The translations under genes were made by a program, and so were the position numbers. 28,565 nt of DNA from Alphaproteobacteria bacterium. GTDB lineage: Bacteria; Myxococcota_A; UBA796; GCA-2862545. The stretch lies in contig JACKEP010000041.1 in NCBI GenBank assembly GCA_020632915.1, positions 1 to 28,565 of the forward strand. Direction: 5' to 3'. A model generated the notes under the pieces. It did not search any database. It had not been told where the DNA came from and saw only the letters and a list, made by a program, of their open reading frames with translations. Shown here piece after piece: positions 9,960 through 17,672 of this stretch. Positions within the stretch are counted from its first letter, which is position 1. Each line of letters starts with the position of its first letter.

Positions 9960-11210
9960 TCAGGGGCGCGGCGTCGTGCCCTCGGGCCACGGCTCCACGG
10001 CCCACGTCATGCCGGCCGCGCGCAGGCGGTCCAGGAGCACGTCGCCCAGCGCGACGGACGGCGTGAGCACGCCTGCGACGTCGGGGAGCCGGTCCGCGTC
10101 GGCCGCCAGGGCGATCGCCGTCTCGCCGAGCATCTTGGCGGTCTCGCCGTAGCCGGGGTCCTTGGTGCCCACCACGCGCCCGACGAGGCGGTGGTCGGGG
10201 CCCTCGGCGAGGACGAGGTGGCGGAAGAAGCCACCCTCGCGCGTCGCCTCGTCCGGGCCGTCCCCGGGCGCGGGCAGCACGGTGCGCTCGAGCAGGCGGC
10301 GCCCGGTGGCCGAGCTGCCGACGGCGAGCAGCGCGCCGAGCCCCGCGGTGATGCCGAGCGCCCGCGCCCGACCGCGCACGCCGCCCCCGGTGGCCATCGT
10401 CTCCTCGTAGACGAAGTCGGGGCCCCACGGCAGGCCGCGCAGGGCGTGGCTGCGACGCACCACCCGCGTGTTGATCGCCGCCATCACGAACGGCGCCGTC
10501 CACTGCCCCACGTCGTCCCGCCAGCGAGGTGCGGCCTGGTCGCGCACGCGCGGGCCGCGGGGCGTGCCCGCCGGGTCCAGCGCGTAGGTGTCGGCGATCG
10601 CCCGTCGCGCCGACGGGTCCTGCGCCAGCTCGAGCACGCCGAGCAGGCTCGCCGTGGTGCCGCCCGACACACCGCCGCGCTGGGGGCCGACGACCGTGGT
10701 CACCCGCGTGGCCGGCGCACCGGCTGCGGTCATGGCGGCCTGGACCATGTACGTGCCGAGGTCGGACGGGATGCTGTCGTAGCCGCAGCAGTGGACGATG
10801 CGCGCGCCGCTCGACCGGGCCGCGTCGTGGCAGGCGTCGATGCTGCGGCGGATGAACGGCACCTCGCCCGTCAGGTCGCACACGTGGGTGCCGGCGGCGG
10901 CACACGCGACCACCAACGGCAGGCCGTGGGCGAGGTAGGGGCCGACGGTGGTGCACACGGCCTTCGTGGAGGCGGCGAGCCTCGCCATGTCCCCGTCGTC
11001 GTGGCTGTCGACCACCAGCAGGGGCAGGTCGGCTGCGGCCGGTGCGCTCACGGCCAGCTGTGCCCTCACCGCGGCGAGCTTGTCGCGGTTGCGTCCGGCG
11101 AGGGCGAGGCGGAGCCCGTCGGGGCGGTGCCGCACCAGCCAGTCGGCGACCAGGGCACCGGTGAACCCGGTGGCGCCGAGCAGGACGAGGTCGTGGTCGC
11201 GGTCGGGCAT
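9960..11210 (-). CDS. Saccharopine-dehydrogenase-like / trans-acting enoyl reductase family protein
   Basis: The 416-residue product has an N-terminal Rossmann fold with GATGFTG at 12-18, followed by AGRNRDKL, and the motif VCTTVGPYLAHGLPLVVACA, then GTHVCDLTGE. These are typical of the saccharopine dehydrogenase NADP-binding family. The motif HCCGYDSIPSDLG is diagnostic of the subgroup that includes the mycobacterial trans-acting enoyl reductases of lipid assembly. The length fits that subgroup. The ATG has GGAG five bases upstream. Members reduce an unknown acyl or lipid substrate with NAD(P)H; true lysine-pathway saccharopine dehydrogenase activity is unlikely. It lies 50 bp downstream of oppF on the same strand and may be cotranscribed, but nothing ties it to peptide uptake. 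Family confidence is high; the reaction is unknown. Confidence 0.88.
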   Translation of the reverse strand: MPDRDHDLVLLGATGFTGALVADWLVRHRPDGLRLALAGRNRDKLAAVRAQLAVSAPAAADLPLLVVDSHDDGDMARLAASTKAVCTTVGPYLAHGLPLVVACAAAGTHVCDLTGEVPFIRRSIDACHDAARSSGARIVHCCGYDSIPSDLGTYMVQAAMTAAGAPATRVTTVVGPQRGGVSGGTTASLLGVLELAQDPSARRAIADTYALDPAGTPRGPRVRDQAAPRWRDDVGQWTAPFVMAAINTRVVRRSHALRGLPWGPDFVYEETMATGGGVRGRARALGITAGLGALLAVGSSATGRRLLERTVLPAPGDGPDEATREGGFFRHLVLAEGPDHRLVGRVVGTKDPGYGETAKMLGETAIALAADADRLPDVAGVLTPSVALGDVLLDRLRAAGMTWAVEPWPEGTTPRP

Positions 11211-11260
11211 CGGGTCTCCGGGGGCGAGGTGTGCGCGCACCGGTGGGGGACTGCAGACGG

Positions 11261-12241
11261 CTACTCCGCCCAGTGACACGCCACCTGGCGCCCGCGCACC
11301 TCGCGGGCGTCGGGCTCCTCGTCGTGGCAGCGCGTGGGCTGGCGCGCCGGGCAGCGCGTGTGGAAGCGGCAGCCGGACGGCGGCGACAGCGGCGACGGCA
11401 CCTCGCCCTGGAGCACGATCCGCTGGCGGGTGCGCTCGATCCGCGGATCGGGGACGGGCGCTGCGGACACGAGGGCCTGGGTGTAGGGGTGGGCGGGCGC
11501 GTCGCAGATCTGCGCGTAGGTGCCGAGCTCGACGATGCGGCCGAGGTACATCACGGCGATGCGGTCGCAGAGGTGGCGCACGGCGGCCAGGTCGTGCGCG
11601 ATGAAGACGTAGGACAGGCCCTCGTCGCGTGCGAGCCGCTGGAGCAGGTTGAGGATCTGGGCCTGGATCGACACGTCGAGCGCGGAGATCGGCTCGTCGC
11701 ACACGATGAGGTCGGGGCCGCTGGCGAGCGCGCGCGCGATGCCGATGCGCTGGCGCTGGCCGCCGCTGAACTCGTGGGGGTAGCGGCGCACGAACTTCGG
11801 ATCGAGGCCGCACCGCGTCATCAGCTCCTGGGCCCGCGCCTGCAGCGCCTGGCGACCCGACACGAGGCCGTGGGCCCGCAGGGGCTCGGCGATGATGTCG
11901 CCCACGGTCATGCGCGGGTTGAGGCTCGCGTAGGGGTCCTGGAAGATGATCTGCATGCGGCGGCGGAGCTGGCGGAGGTCTTCGCCGCGCAGGGCGCCGA
12001 CGTCCTGGCCGTCGAACACCACGCGACCGCCGGTGGGCTCGATGAGGCGCAGGATCGCCCGTCCGGTGGTGGACTTGCCGCAGCCGGACTCGCCGACGAG
12101 GCCGAGGATCTCGCCGCGACGCAGCTGGAAGCTCACCCCGTCCACCGCGCGCACGTGGCCGGTGACCTTGGGGAAGACGCCCTTGCCCATCACCGGGAAG
12201 TGGACCTGCAGGTCGCGCACGTCGAGCAGCACGTCGCTCAT
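11261..12241 (-). CDS. oppF: Oligopeptide ABC transporter ATP-binding protein OppF-like
   Basis: One of two ATPases powering the peptide importer at the inner membrane. The 326-residue product has Walker A GESGCGKS (50-57), Q-loop Gln101 in FQDPYASLNPR, signature SGGQRQR (159-165) and Walker B CDEPISALD (181-189), followed by an IAHDL H-loop. The C-terminal oligopeptide-transporter extension has a Cys cluster (CRFHTRCP...RC...C), which in Opp/Dpp ATPases can hold an iron-sulfur cluster. The sequence FQDPYASLNPR with the insert after Walker A marks the OppF/DppF rather than the OppD/DppD type. Its ATG overlaps the stop of oppD by four bases (ATGA), showing translational coupling. Opp and Dpp cannot be told apart from this sequence; the symbol reflects family position. 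Confidence 0.93.
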   Translation of the reverse strand: MSDVLLDVRDLQVHFPVMGKGVFPKVTGHVRAVDGVSFQLRRGEILGLVGESGCGKSTTGRAILRLIEPTGGRVVFDGQDVGALRGEDLRQLRRRMQIIFQDPYASLNPRMTVGDIIAEPLRAHGLVSGRQALQARAQELMTRCGLDPKFVRRYPHEFSGGQRQRIGIARALASGPDLIVCDEPISALDVSIQAQILNLLQRLARDEGLSYVFIAHDLAAVRHLCDRIAVMYLGRIVELGTYAQICDAPAHPYTQALVSAAPVPDPRIERTRQRIVLQGEVPSPLSPPSGCRFHTRCPARQPTRCHDEEPDAREVRGRQVACHWAE

Positions 12242-13218
12242 CGCCCGACCTCCCCGCCGTCGGCGAGCCAGCAGGCGGCCCCGCGCGCCGGCGTGCCGGC
12301 CCACGCAGGGTAGGTCGCGCAGCGGTCGAACGCCTTGGGGCACCGTGGCGCGAAGGCACAGCCGGCGCCGAGCCGCGTGAGGTCGGGCGGCATGCCCTGG
12401 ATGGGCGTGAGCGCGCCGCGCGTGTCGAGGCGGGGCACCGAGGCCAGCAGTCCGGCGGTGTAGGGGTGCTGGGGATTCGTGAGCACGGCGTCGACCGGTC
12501 CGCGCTCGACGATGCGCCCGGCGTACATCACCGCCACCTGGTCGGCGACGCCGGCCACCACGCCCAGATCGTGGGTGACCAGGATGACGGCCGTGCCGAG
12601 CTCGCGGGCGAGGCCGGCGATCAGCTCGAGGATCTGGGCCTGGATGGTGACGTCGAGGGCGGTGGTGGGCTCGTCGGCGAGCAGCAGCTCGGGCTTGCAC
12701 GCCAGCGCCATCGCGATCATCACCCGCTGCCGCATGCCGCCGCTGAACTGGTGGGGGTACTGGTCGATGCGGCCGCCCGGATCGGGGATGCCCACCATCT
12801 CCAGCAGCTCGATCGCCCGACGCCGGGCGGCACCCCGATCCAGCCCCTCGTGCAGCTCCAGCACCTCGGTGAGCTGGCGGCTCACGCGCAGGTACGGGTT
12901 GAGGCTGGTCATCGGGTCCTGGAAGATCATCGCGATGCGGTTGCCGCGGTAGGCGCGCAGCTGCCGCTCGGGCACGGTGAGCAGGTCGGTGCCGTCGAAC
13001 AGGATGCGGCCACCGGCGTGGATGCCCGGCGGCGTGGGCACCAGCCGCAGGATCGACAGGTTGGTGACGGACTTGCCCGACCCCGACTCGCCGACGAGGC
13101 CGAGGATCTCGCCCCGCCGGACCTCGAAGCTCACGCCGTCGACGGCCTTGACCAGCCCGCCGTCGGTGCGGAAGTGGGTGCGCAGGTCGTCGACCTGCAG
13201 GACGACGTCACCGCTCAC
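12238..13218 (-). CDS. oppD: Oligopeptide ABC transporter ATP-binding protein OppD-like
   Basis: The second ATPase of the importer, 326 residues. Walker A is GESGSGKS (43-50), Q-loop Gln100 in FQDPMTSLNP, signature SGGMRQR (159-165), Walker B LLLADEPTTALD (178-189) and the H-loop VTHDLGV. The Met in the signature and DPMTSLNP are typical of OppD/DppD partners. The C-terminal extension has CAFAPRCP and two further cysteines. The start is GTG 13218, inside the last codons of oppC (GTGA overlap); the open frame upstream of it is antisense-like and lacks similarity. The 4-bp overlaps on both sides indicate one tightly coupled oppBCDF transcript. Confidence 0.93.
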   Translation of the reverse strand: MSGDVVLQVDDLRTHFRTDGGLVKAVDGVSFEVRRGEILGLVGESGSGKSVTNLSILRLVPTPPGIHAGGRILFDGTDLLTVPERQLRAYRGNRIAMIFQDPMTSLNPYLRVSRQLTEVLELHEGLDRGAARRRAIELLEMVGIPDPGGRIDQYPHQFSGGMRQRVMIAMALACKPELLLADEPTTALDVTIQAQILELIAGLARELGTAVILVTHDLGVVAGVADQVAVMYAGRIVERGPVDAVLTNPQHPYTAGLLASVPRLDTRGALTPIQGMPPDLTRLGAGCAFAPRCPKAFDRCATYPAWAGTPARGAACWLADGGEVGR

Positions 13219-14147
13219 GCCGTCTCCCGCGCGTTGGGGTCGAGCGCGTCGCGCAGGCCGTCCCCGAGGAAGTTGAGGCAGAACAGGGTCACCGTCATCG
13301 TCATCCCCGGGGCGAGGAGCAGCCACGGATACACGACCATCGCGTTGGCGCCGTCGTTGACCAGCGTGCCCCAGCTGGCCTGCGGCTCGCGGATGCCCAG
13401 CCCGAGGAACGACAGGAAGGCCTCCGACAGCATCACCGACGGGATGGTGAGCGTGGAGTAGACGATGACCGGGCCCAGGGTGTTGGGCACGATGTGGCGG
13501 AACAGGATCGTCCACGGCCGCACGCCGATCGCGCGCGCCGCCTCCACGAACTCCCGCTGCTTGAGCGACAGCACCTGGCCGCGCACGATGCGGGCGAGCA
13601 CGAGCCAGCTCACGAGCCCGAGCGCCCCGAACATGAGCACGAAGCTGCCGTCGAGGCCGGCGATGCTCACCTTGGACGGCGGGATGACCGCCATCAGCAC
13701 GATGACGAGCAGCAGGTAGGGCGTGGACAGGAGCAGGTCGACGATGCGCATCATCGTCGCGTCGACGCGGCCGCCCACGAAGCCCGACACGGCGCCGTAG
13801 GTGACGCCGACCACCAGCGACACGAACGTGGCGACGAACGCGACGGCCAGCGACACGCGCCCGCCGTGCATGGTGCGCACCAGCACGTCGCGACCGAGCA
13901 CGTCGGTGCCGAACGGGTGGGACAGGCTCGGCGCGGTGGGCCCGAGCGCGACGTCCTGGCCCGCGTACGTCCAGCCCCACACGAGCTCGACGATCGGCGG
14001 ACCCACGAGGCACGCCACCAAGACCACGGCGAGCACCACCGCCGACACGACCGACACGCGGTGGCGGCGCCACCGCTTCCACGCGTCCTGCCACAACGAC
14101 GTGCCCTGGACGACCTCGACCGCCCGCTCCGTCTTCGGTTCGGTCAT
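13215..14147 (-). CDS. oppC: Oligopeptide ABC transporter permease OppC-like
   Basis: Inner-membrane permease subunit, 310 residues. A basic cytoplasmic N terminus (WKRWRRHR) is followed by a first membrane helix and then the periplasmic segment SHPFGTDVLGRDVLVR, which is a hallmark of OppC/DppC. Five further membrane helices follow. The cytoplasmic EAA loop that contacts the ATPases reads REFVEAARAIGVRPWTILFRHI, and LSFLGLGI is also characteristic of the family. The ATG overlaps the oppB stop by 4 bp and the gene overlaps oppD by 4 bp. With OppB it forms the translocation pore. Confidence 0.95.
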   Translation of the reverse strand: MTEPKTERAVEVVQGTSLWQDAWKRWRRHRVSVVSAVVLAVVLVACLVGPPIVELVWGWTYAGQDVALGPTAPSLSHPFGTDVLGRDVLVRTMHGGRVSLAVAFVATFVSLVVGVTYGAVSGFVGGRVDATMMRIVDLLLSTPYLLLVIVLMAVIPPSKVSIAGLDGSFVLMFGALGLVSWLVLARIVRGQVLSLKQREFVEAARAIGVRPWTILFRHIVPNTLGPVIVYSTLTIPSVMLSEAFLSFLGLGIREPQASWGTLVNDGANAMVVYPWLLLAPGMTMTVTLFCLNFLGDGLRDALDPNARETA

Positions 14148-15058
14148 GCGAGCTCCACGCGGGGGTCGAGCCACGTGTACGCGACGTCGACCAGCAGGTT
14201 CGCGACCATCAGGATGACGCTGTAGAAGCACACCACGCCGAGCACCATCGAGTAGTCGCGGTCGAGCGCGGACTGCACGAAGTAGTAGCCGAGGCCGGGC
14301 ACCTGGAAGATCTGCTCGATGACCACGGTGCCGGTGATGATGCGGGCCGTGGCCGGGCCGAGGAACGTGACCACCGGGGCCATCGCGCCCCGCAGCGCGT
14401 GCCGCGCCACCACCACCGACTCCGACAGGCCCTTCGCGCGCGCCGTGCGGACGTAGTCGGCGCGCACCACCTCGAGCATTCCCGCCCGCGTGAGCCGCGC
14501 GATGTAGGCGGCGTAGGCGAGCCCGAGCGTGATCGACGGCAGGATCCAGGTGGACGGCCCGTCCCAGCGCGCCGGCGGCACCCAGCCGAGCCACAGGGCG
14601 AACACCAGGATGAGCAGGGGACCCAGCACGAACGAGGGCACGCTGATGCCGATCAGCGCGACGCCCATCGACAGCCAGTCCCACGGGCTGTTCTGACGCA
14701 GCGCGCTCACCAGCCCCGACCCGATGCCGAGCACGAGCGCGAACGCCATCGCCAGGCTGCCGAGCAGGAGGCTGACGGGGAAGCTGGTGGCGATGAGCTC
14801 GCCGACGGTGAGGCCCGGTCGCTTCATGCTCGGCAGCGTGCCGTCGAGCAGGCCGGACACGTAGCCGCCGAACTGCACCCACCACGGCTGGTCGAGCTGG
14901 AACCGCGCCTCCAGCTGCCGCTGGATCTCGGGCGGGAAGTTGCGCTCGGCGTCGAAGGGGCCGCCCGGCGCCAGCTGGAGCAGCGCGAACGTGATCAGCG
15001 CGAGCAGCAGGACGAGGGGGATCACCGACAGCAGGCGTCGGGAGACGAACGCGAGCAT
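14144..15058 (-). CDS. oppB: Oligopeptide ABC transporter permease OppB-like
   Basis: Inner-membrane permease, 304 residues. It begins with a basic end and hydrophobic helix (RRLLSVIPLVLLLALITFALL), then the periplasmic loop GGPFDAERNFPPE typical of OppB, in which the residues just after the first helix are strongly conserved. Six membrane spans are visible, with the EAA motif EVVRADYVRTARAKGLSESVV near the middle and a terminal WLDPRVEL close to the family ending LDPRI. It is the first gene of the coupled oppBCDF block. The upstream 358 bp separating it from oppA holds several inverted and direct repeats. Confidence 0.95.
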   Translation of the reverse strand: MLAFVSRRLLSVIPLVLLLALITFALLQLAPGGPFDAERNFPPEIQRQLEARFQLDQPWWVQFGGYVSGLLDGTLPSMKRPGLTVGELIATSFPVSLLLGSLAMAFALVLGIGSGLVSALRQNSPWDWLSMGVALIGISVPSFVLGPLLILVFALWLGWVPPARWDGPSTWILPSITLGLAYAAYIARLTRAGMLEVVRADYVRTARAKGLSESVVVARHALRGAMAPVVTFLGPATARIITGTVVIEQIFQVPGLGYYFVQSALDRDYSMVLGVVCFYSVILMVANLLVDVAYTWLDPRVELA

Positions 15059-15125
15059 CGAGCTGGAGGCCCCCCGGTGGCGGTGACTGCGACGGGGCCG
15101 TCTATCCCGCTCCCCGGTGGCGCGA

Positions 15126-15147
15126 CGTCATGGGAGTGTCCATGACG
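15126..15147. promoter_or_regulatory. 8-bp inverted repeat 68 bp upstream of oppB
   Basis: CGTCATGG and CCATGACG form a perfect 8-bp inverted repeat around a 6-base spacer. It lies in the oppA-oppB gap (15059-15416) on the 5' side of oppB. It could bind a dimeric regulator, or fold in the mRNA and set the stoichiometry of oppA relative to oppBCDF. No experiment or known motif supports either; only the symmetry is seen. Confidence 0.35.
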
Positions 15148-15172
15148 CCGGCCACGCGAGAGCGAAGGTGCG

Positions 15173-15223
15173 ACGAACCGGCCCGTGGTGTCGAAGCGCC
15201 AGGTTGGCCCACGAACCGGCCCG
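15173..15223. repeat. 13-bp direct repeat in the oppA-oppB gap
   Basis: ACGAACCGGCCCG occurs exactly at 15173-15185 and again at 15211-15223, a start-to-start distance of 38 bp. The rest of the 358-bp gap is non-coding as far as can be seen: its open frames are short and show no family resemblance. The gap is visibly less G+C-rich than the flanking genes around 15240-15340, where a minus-strand promoter for oppBCDF might lie (a TATGAA-like element near 15280), but no convincing -35/-10 pair was found. The repeat may be a pair of regulator half-sites. Confidence 0.4.
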
Positions 15224-15378
15224 CCGCGGGAGAGAGGGTACCCACACGGATACCGATCGACGCAAGCCGGGGCGCCGATTCATACTGCAACGATCTGGTC
15301 GCGGTACCAAACGGTCGGCGTTCCAACGTGCTCGTTTCGGCCCCCGGGCCGCGTGGCTCCTGAGTCGCGCACACTCGT

Positions 15379-15395
15379 CAGCGCGGTGCGCGCTG
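15379..15395 (-). terminator. Hairpin just downstream of oppA
   Basis: CAGCGCG and CGCGCTG form a perfect 7-bp, all but one G-C, stem with a 3-base loop, starting 21 bp after the oppA stop. No T tract follows on the minus strand, so it is not a classical intrinsic terminator. In a high-GC genome such a hairpin may still cause partial termination or protect the oppA 3' end, allowing more OppA than permease to be made. This is inference from position and symmetry. Confidence 0.38.
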
Positions 15396-15416
15396 TGGGG
15401 CGCGCGGGGCGCGGCG

Positions 15417-17645
15417 TCACCGGTCCGAGGACCCCCGGTCGAGGGACACGAACCGCAGCGGGTGCTGGTCGAGCAGGTTGGGCTGCTTGCCCTTGACGTC
15501 GGGCTGGGTCAGCTCGAACCACACGTACCAGTACAGCGGGATGAACGGCATCTGCTCGTTGAGCATGGCCTCGGCCGTCCGCAGGATCTGGGCGCGGACG
15601 TCGGGGTCGGGCTCCTGCGTGGCCTGCGTGATCAGCGCGTCGTAGCGCGGGTCGGACCAGCCGGTGTTGTTGTTGCCGCCGTCGGTCTGCCACAGCTCCA
15701 GGAAGGTCATCGGGTCGAGGTAGTCCCCGATCCAGCCGGCGCGCGCGACGTTGTAGTCCTGCGAGACGACGGCCTTGAGGTAGGTCTTCCACTCGCGGTT
15801 CTCGAGCTGCACCGTGATGCCGAGGTGCTCCTTCCACTGGGCCTGGATCACCGCGGCGATCAGCTTGTGCGACTCGAGGGTGTTGTAGAGGATCGAGATC
15901 TCGGGGAAGCCCACGCCGTCGGGGTAGCCGGCTTCGGCGAGCAGCTTGCGGGCGCCCTCGGGGTCGAAGTCGGGGCCGGGCACGCCGTCGTCGTAGTGGG
16001 GCAGGCCCGGCGGCACGATGTGGGTGGCGGGCAGCTGGCCCGCGCGGGTGACCCGCACGATGTCGCGCCGGTCGATCGCCATCGACAGCGCGCGGCGCAC
16101 CCGCGGGTCGTCCAGCGGCGGCTCCTGGGTGTTGAGCCGGTAGAAGTAGACCGACAGGGCCGGCCCGACGTGGAAGTCGGCGGCGTCCTGCAGGATGGGG
16201 ACGAACTCGCTGGGGACGTCGTTGGAGACGGTGAAGTCGGTGTAGCCGGCGCGGTAGAGGTTGGCGGACGTGTGCTGGTTGTCGATCGACCAGGCCGTGA
16301 CGTGCTCGAGCGCCACCGTGTCGGCCCCCCACCAGTCGGGGTTCTTCTCGAGCTGGAAGTGGTCGCGGACGACGTGGTCGGCCAGCAGGAACGGCCCGTC
16401 GGTGACGATGTTCTCGGGCCGCGTCCACCGGCTGCCGTGGGCCTCCCACGCCTCCTGGTTCGCCGGTCGCAGGGTGTAGTGCGACGTCAGCTGCAGGAAG
16501 TAGGGGGCGACCCCCGACAGGCGGACCTGCAGGGTGTGGTCGTCGAGCGCGCGCACCCCGAGCACCTCGGGGGTGACGGCGACCGCGTCGAGGCCGACGT
16601 CGAAGGCCGGGAGGGCGGCAGGCTCGGAGGGCGCGGCGCCGTCGACGGCCACGGTCGGCGCGTCGGTGTCGACGGGTGGGGGCGCTGCGGGTGTGGCAGC
16701 GTCCCAGTCGATCGGTGGCAGCGCCTGCACGGTGAGGCGCACGTGGCCCACGCGGGGGTCGACCAGCGCGTCGGCCGGCACCAGGCCGGTGCGCTCGTCC
16801 ACCGGGATGTAGACCACGGCCGCGTCGCCCAGCAGCTCCAGCAACACCACGTCGTCGCCGCGGGCGAGCGTGCCGCGCGGACCGCCCTGGCGGTCGGTGA
16901 CGTCGACGGCGCGGGTGACCACGCGCTGGTCGGCGAGGGGCCACGCGGGCTCCAGCGCGGCGGCGGGCACGCTGCCCCGGACGGGCTCGCCGGTGCAGTC
17001 GAGCAGTTCCCGCAGCTCGGACAGATCGGGGCAGCTGGCGCGCACCACCACGGTGACCGGGTCGGCGTCGGCCGCGCCCTCCACCTGCACGGTGGCGCCC
17101 TCACGGACCGACACGCCGCCCACGTCGATGGCCTCGAGCGTACGGCGCGCGGTGGTGGCCACCACCTCGACGTCGGTGCCGGCGTGGGGCCCGGTGACCA
17201 CGCGCAGGGCACGCCCCTCGTTGTAGGCCGGCGCACGCTGCAGCAGGTAGAGCTGCTGGGCGTAGCGGGCCAGGTAGTGGGGCCGCAGCACGTGCTCCCA
17301 CGACCAGAGGTAGTCGTGGGTGGTGACGGGGCGGCCGTTGGACCACACGGCGTCGTCGCGCAGGTGGAAGGTGTAGCCCCGGCCGTCGGGGTGGGTCTCC
17401 CACGACAGGGCATGGGCCGGCACCGGCGACAGATCGTCCGGGTCGTACTCGGTGAGCCCCTCGAACAGCTCGTCGGCGATGCGCCCGTCGGGGCTGCCGG
17501 TGGCTTGCGTGGGGTCGATGGTCTCGGGCTCGGTCGCGTTGTTGAACACGAGGTGATCGGCCGGCTGATCCGCGCGGGACAGGCCGAACGTGGTGCTCGT
17601 GGAGGTGCAGGCGGCGAGCAGGTAGGTGATGGGCAGCGTGCGCAT
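15417..17645 (-). CDS. oppA: Oligopeptide-binding lipoprotein OppA-like with an inserted SH3-like domain
   Basis: Substrate-binding protein that captures peptides in the periplasm and hands them to OppBC. The 742-residue product has a short lipoprotein signal with lipobox LLAAC (Cys13). The family 5 solute-binding fold starts with LVFNNATEPETIDPTQATG and LFEGLTEYD, continues as WSNGRPVTTHDYLWSWEHVL, and resumes with LGVRALDDHTLQVRL, NPDWWGADTVALEHV and RRALSMAIDRRDIV. Family members are usually about 530-550 residues. The excess is one insertion at about 148-350, between AYNEGRAL and the ALDDHTLQV strand. Within it, 240-296 (RVVTRAVDV...GTLARGDDVVLLE...RTGLVPADAL) looks like a bacterial SH3 (SH3b) domain, followed by a Pro/Ala-rich linker. 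The insertion is in frame and compositionally similar to the rest. Its ATG is only 27 bp from the divergent monooxygenase start. Peptide import is well supported; the role of the insert is unknown. Confidence 0.92.
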   Translation of the reverse strand: MRTLPITYLLAACTSTSTTFGLSRADQPADHLVFNNATEPETIDPTQATGSPDGRIADELFEGLTEYDPDDLSPVPAHALSWETHPDGRGYTFHLRDDAVWSNGRPVTTHDYLWSWEHVLRPHYLARYAQQLYLLQRAPAYNEGRALRVVTGPHAGTDVEVVATTARRTLEAIDVGGVSVREGATVQVEGAADADPVTVVVRASCPDLSELRELLDCTGEPVRGSVPAAALEPAWPLADQRVVTRAVDVTDRQGGPRGTLARGDDVVLLELLGDAAVVYIPVDERTGLVPADALVDPRVGHVRLTVQALPPIDWDAATPAAPPPVDTDAPTVAVDGAAPSEPAALPAFDVGLDAVAVTPEVLGVRALDDHTLQVRLSGVAPYFLQLTSHYTLRPANQEAWEAHGSRWTRPENIVTDGPFLLADHVVRDHFQLEKNPDWWGADTVALEHVTAWSIDNQHTSANLYRAGYTDFTVSNDVPSEFVPILQDAADFHVGPALSVYFYRLNTQEPPLDDPRVRRALSMAIDRRDIVRVTRAGQLPATHIVPPGLPHYDDGVPGPDFDPEGARKLLAEAGYPDGVGFPEISILYNTLESHKLIAAVIQAQWKEHLGITVQLENREWKTYLKAVVSQDYNVARAGWIGDYLDPMTFLELWQTDGGNNNTGWSDPRYDALITQATQEPDPDVRAQILRTAEAMLNEQMPFIPLYWYVWFELTQPDVKGKQPNLLDQHPLRFVSLDRGSSDR

Positions 17646-17672
17646 GCGCGCGCCTATCGCGGAGGCGGGGGG

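Noticed and set aside
15117..17672. The + strand frame upstream of the FAD monooxygenase, running through the antisense of oppA
   Set aside because: The sequence is a His/Arg/Val-rich antisense shadow. The monooxygenase starts at 17673 with a strong GGAGG and the Rossmann motif at residue 8.
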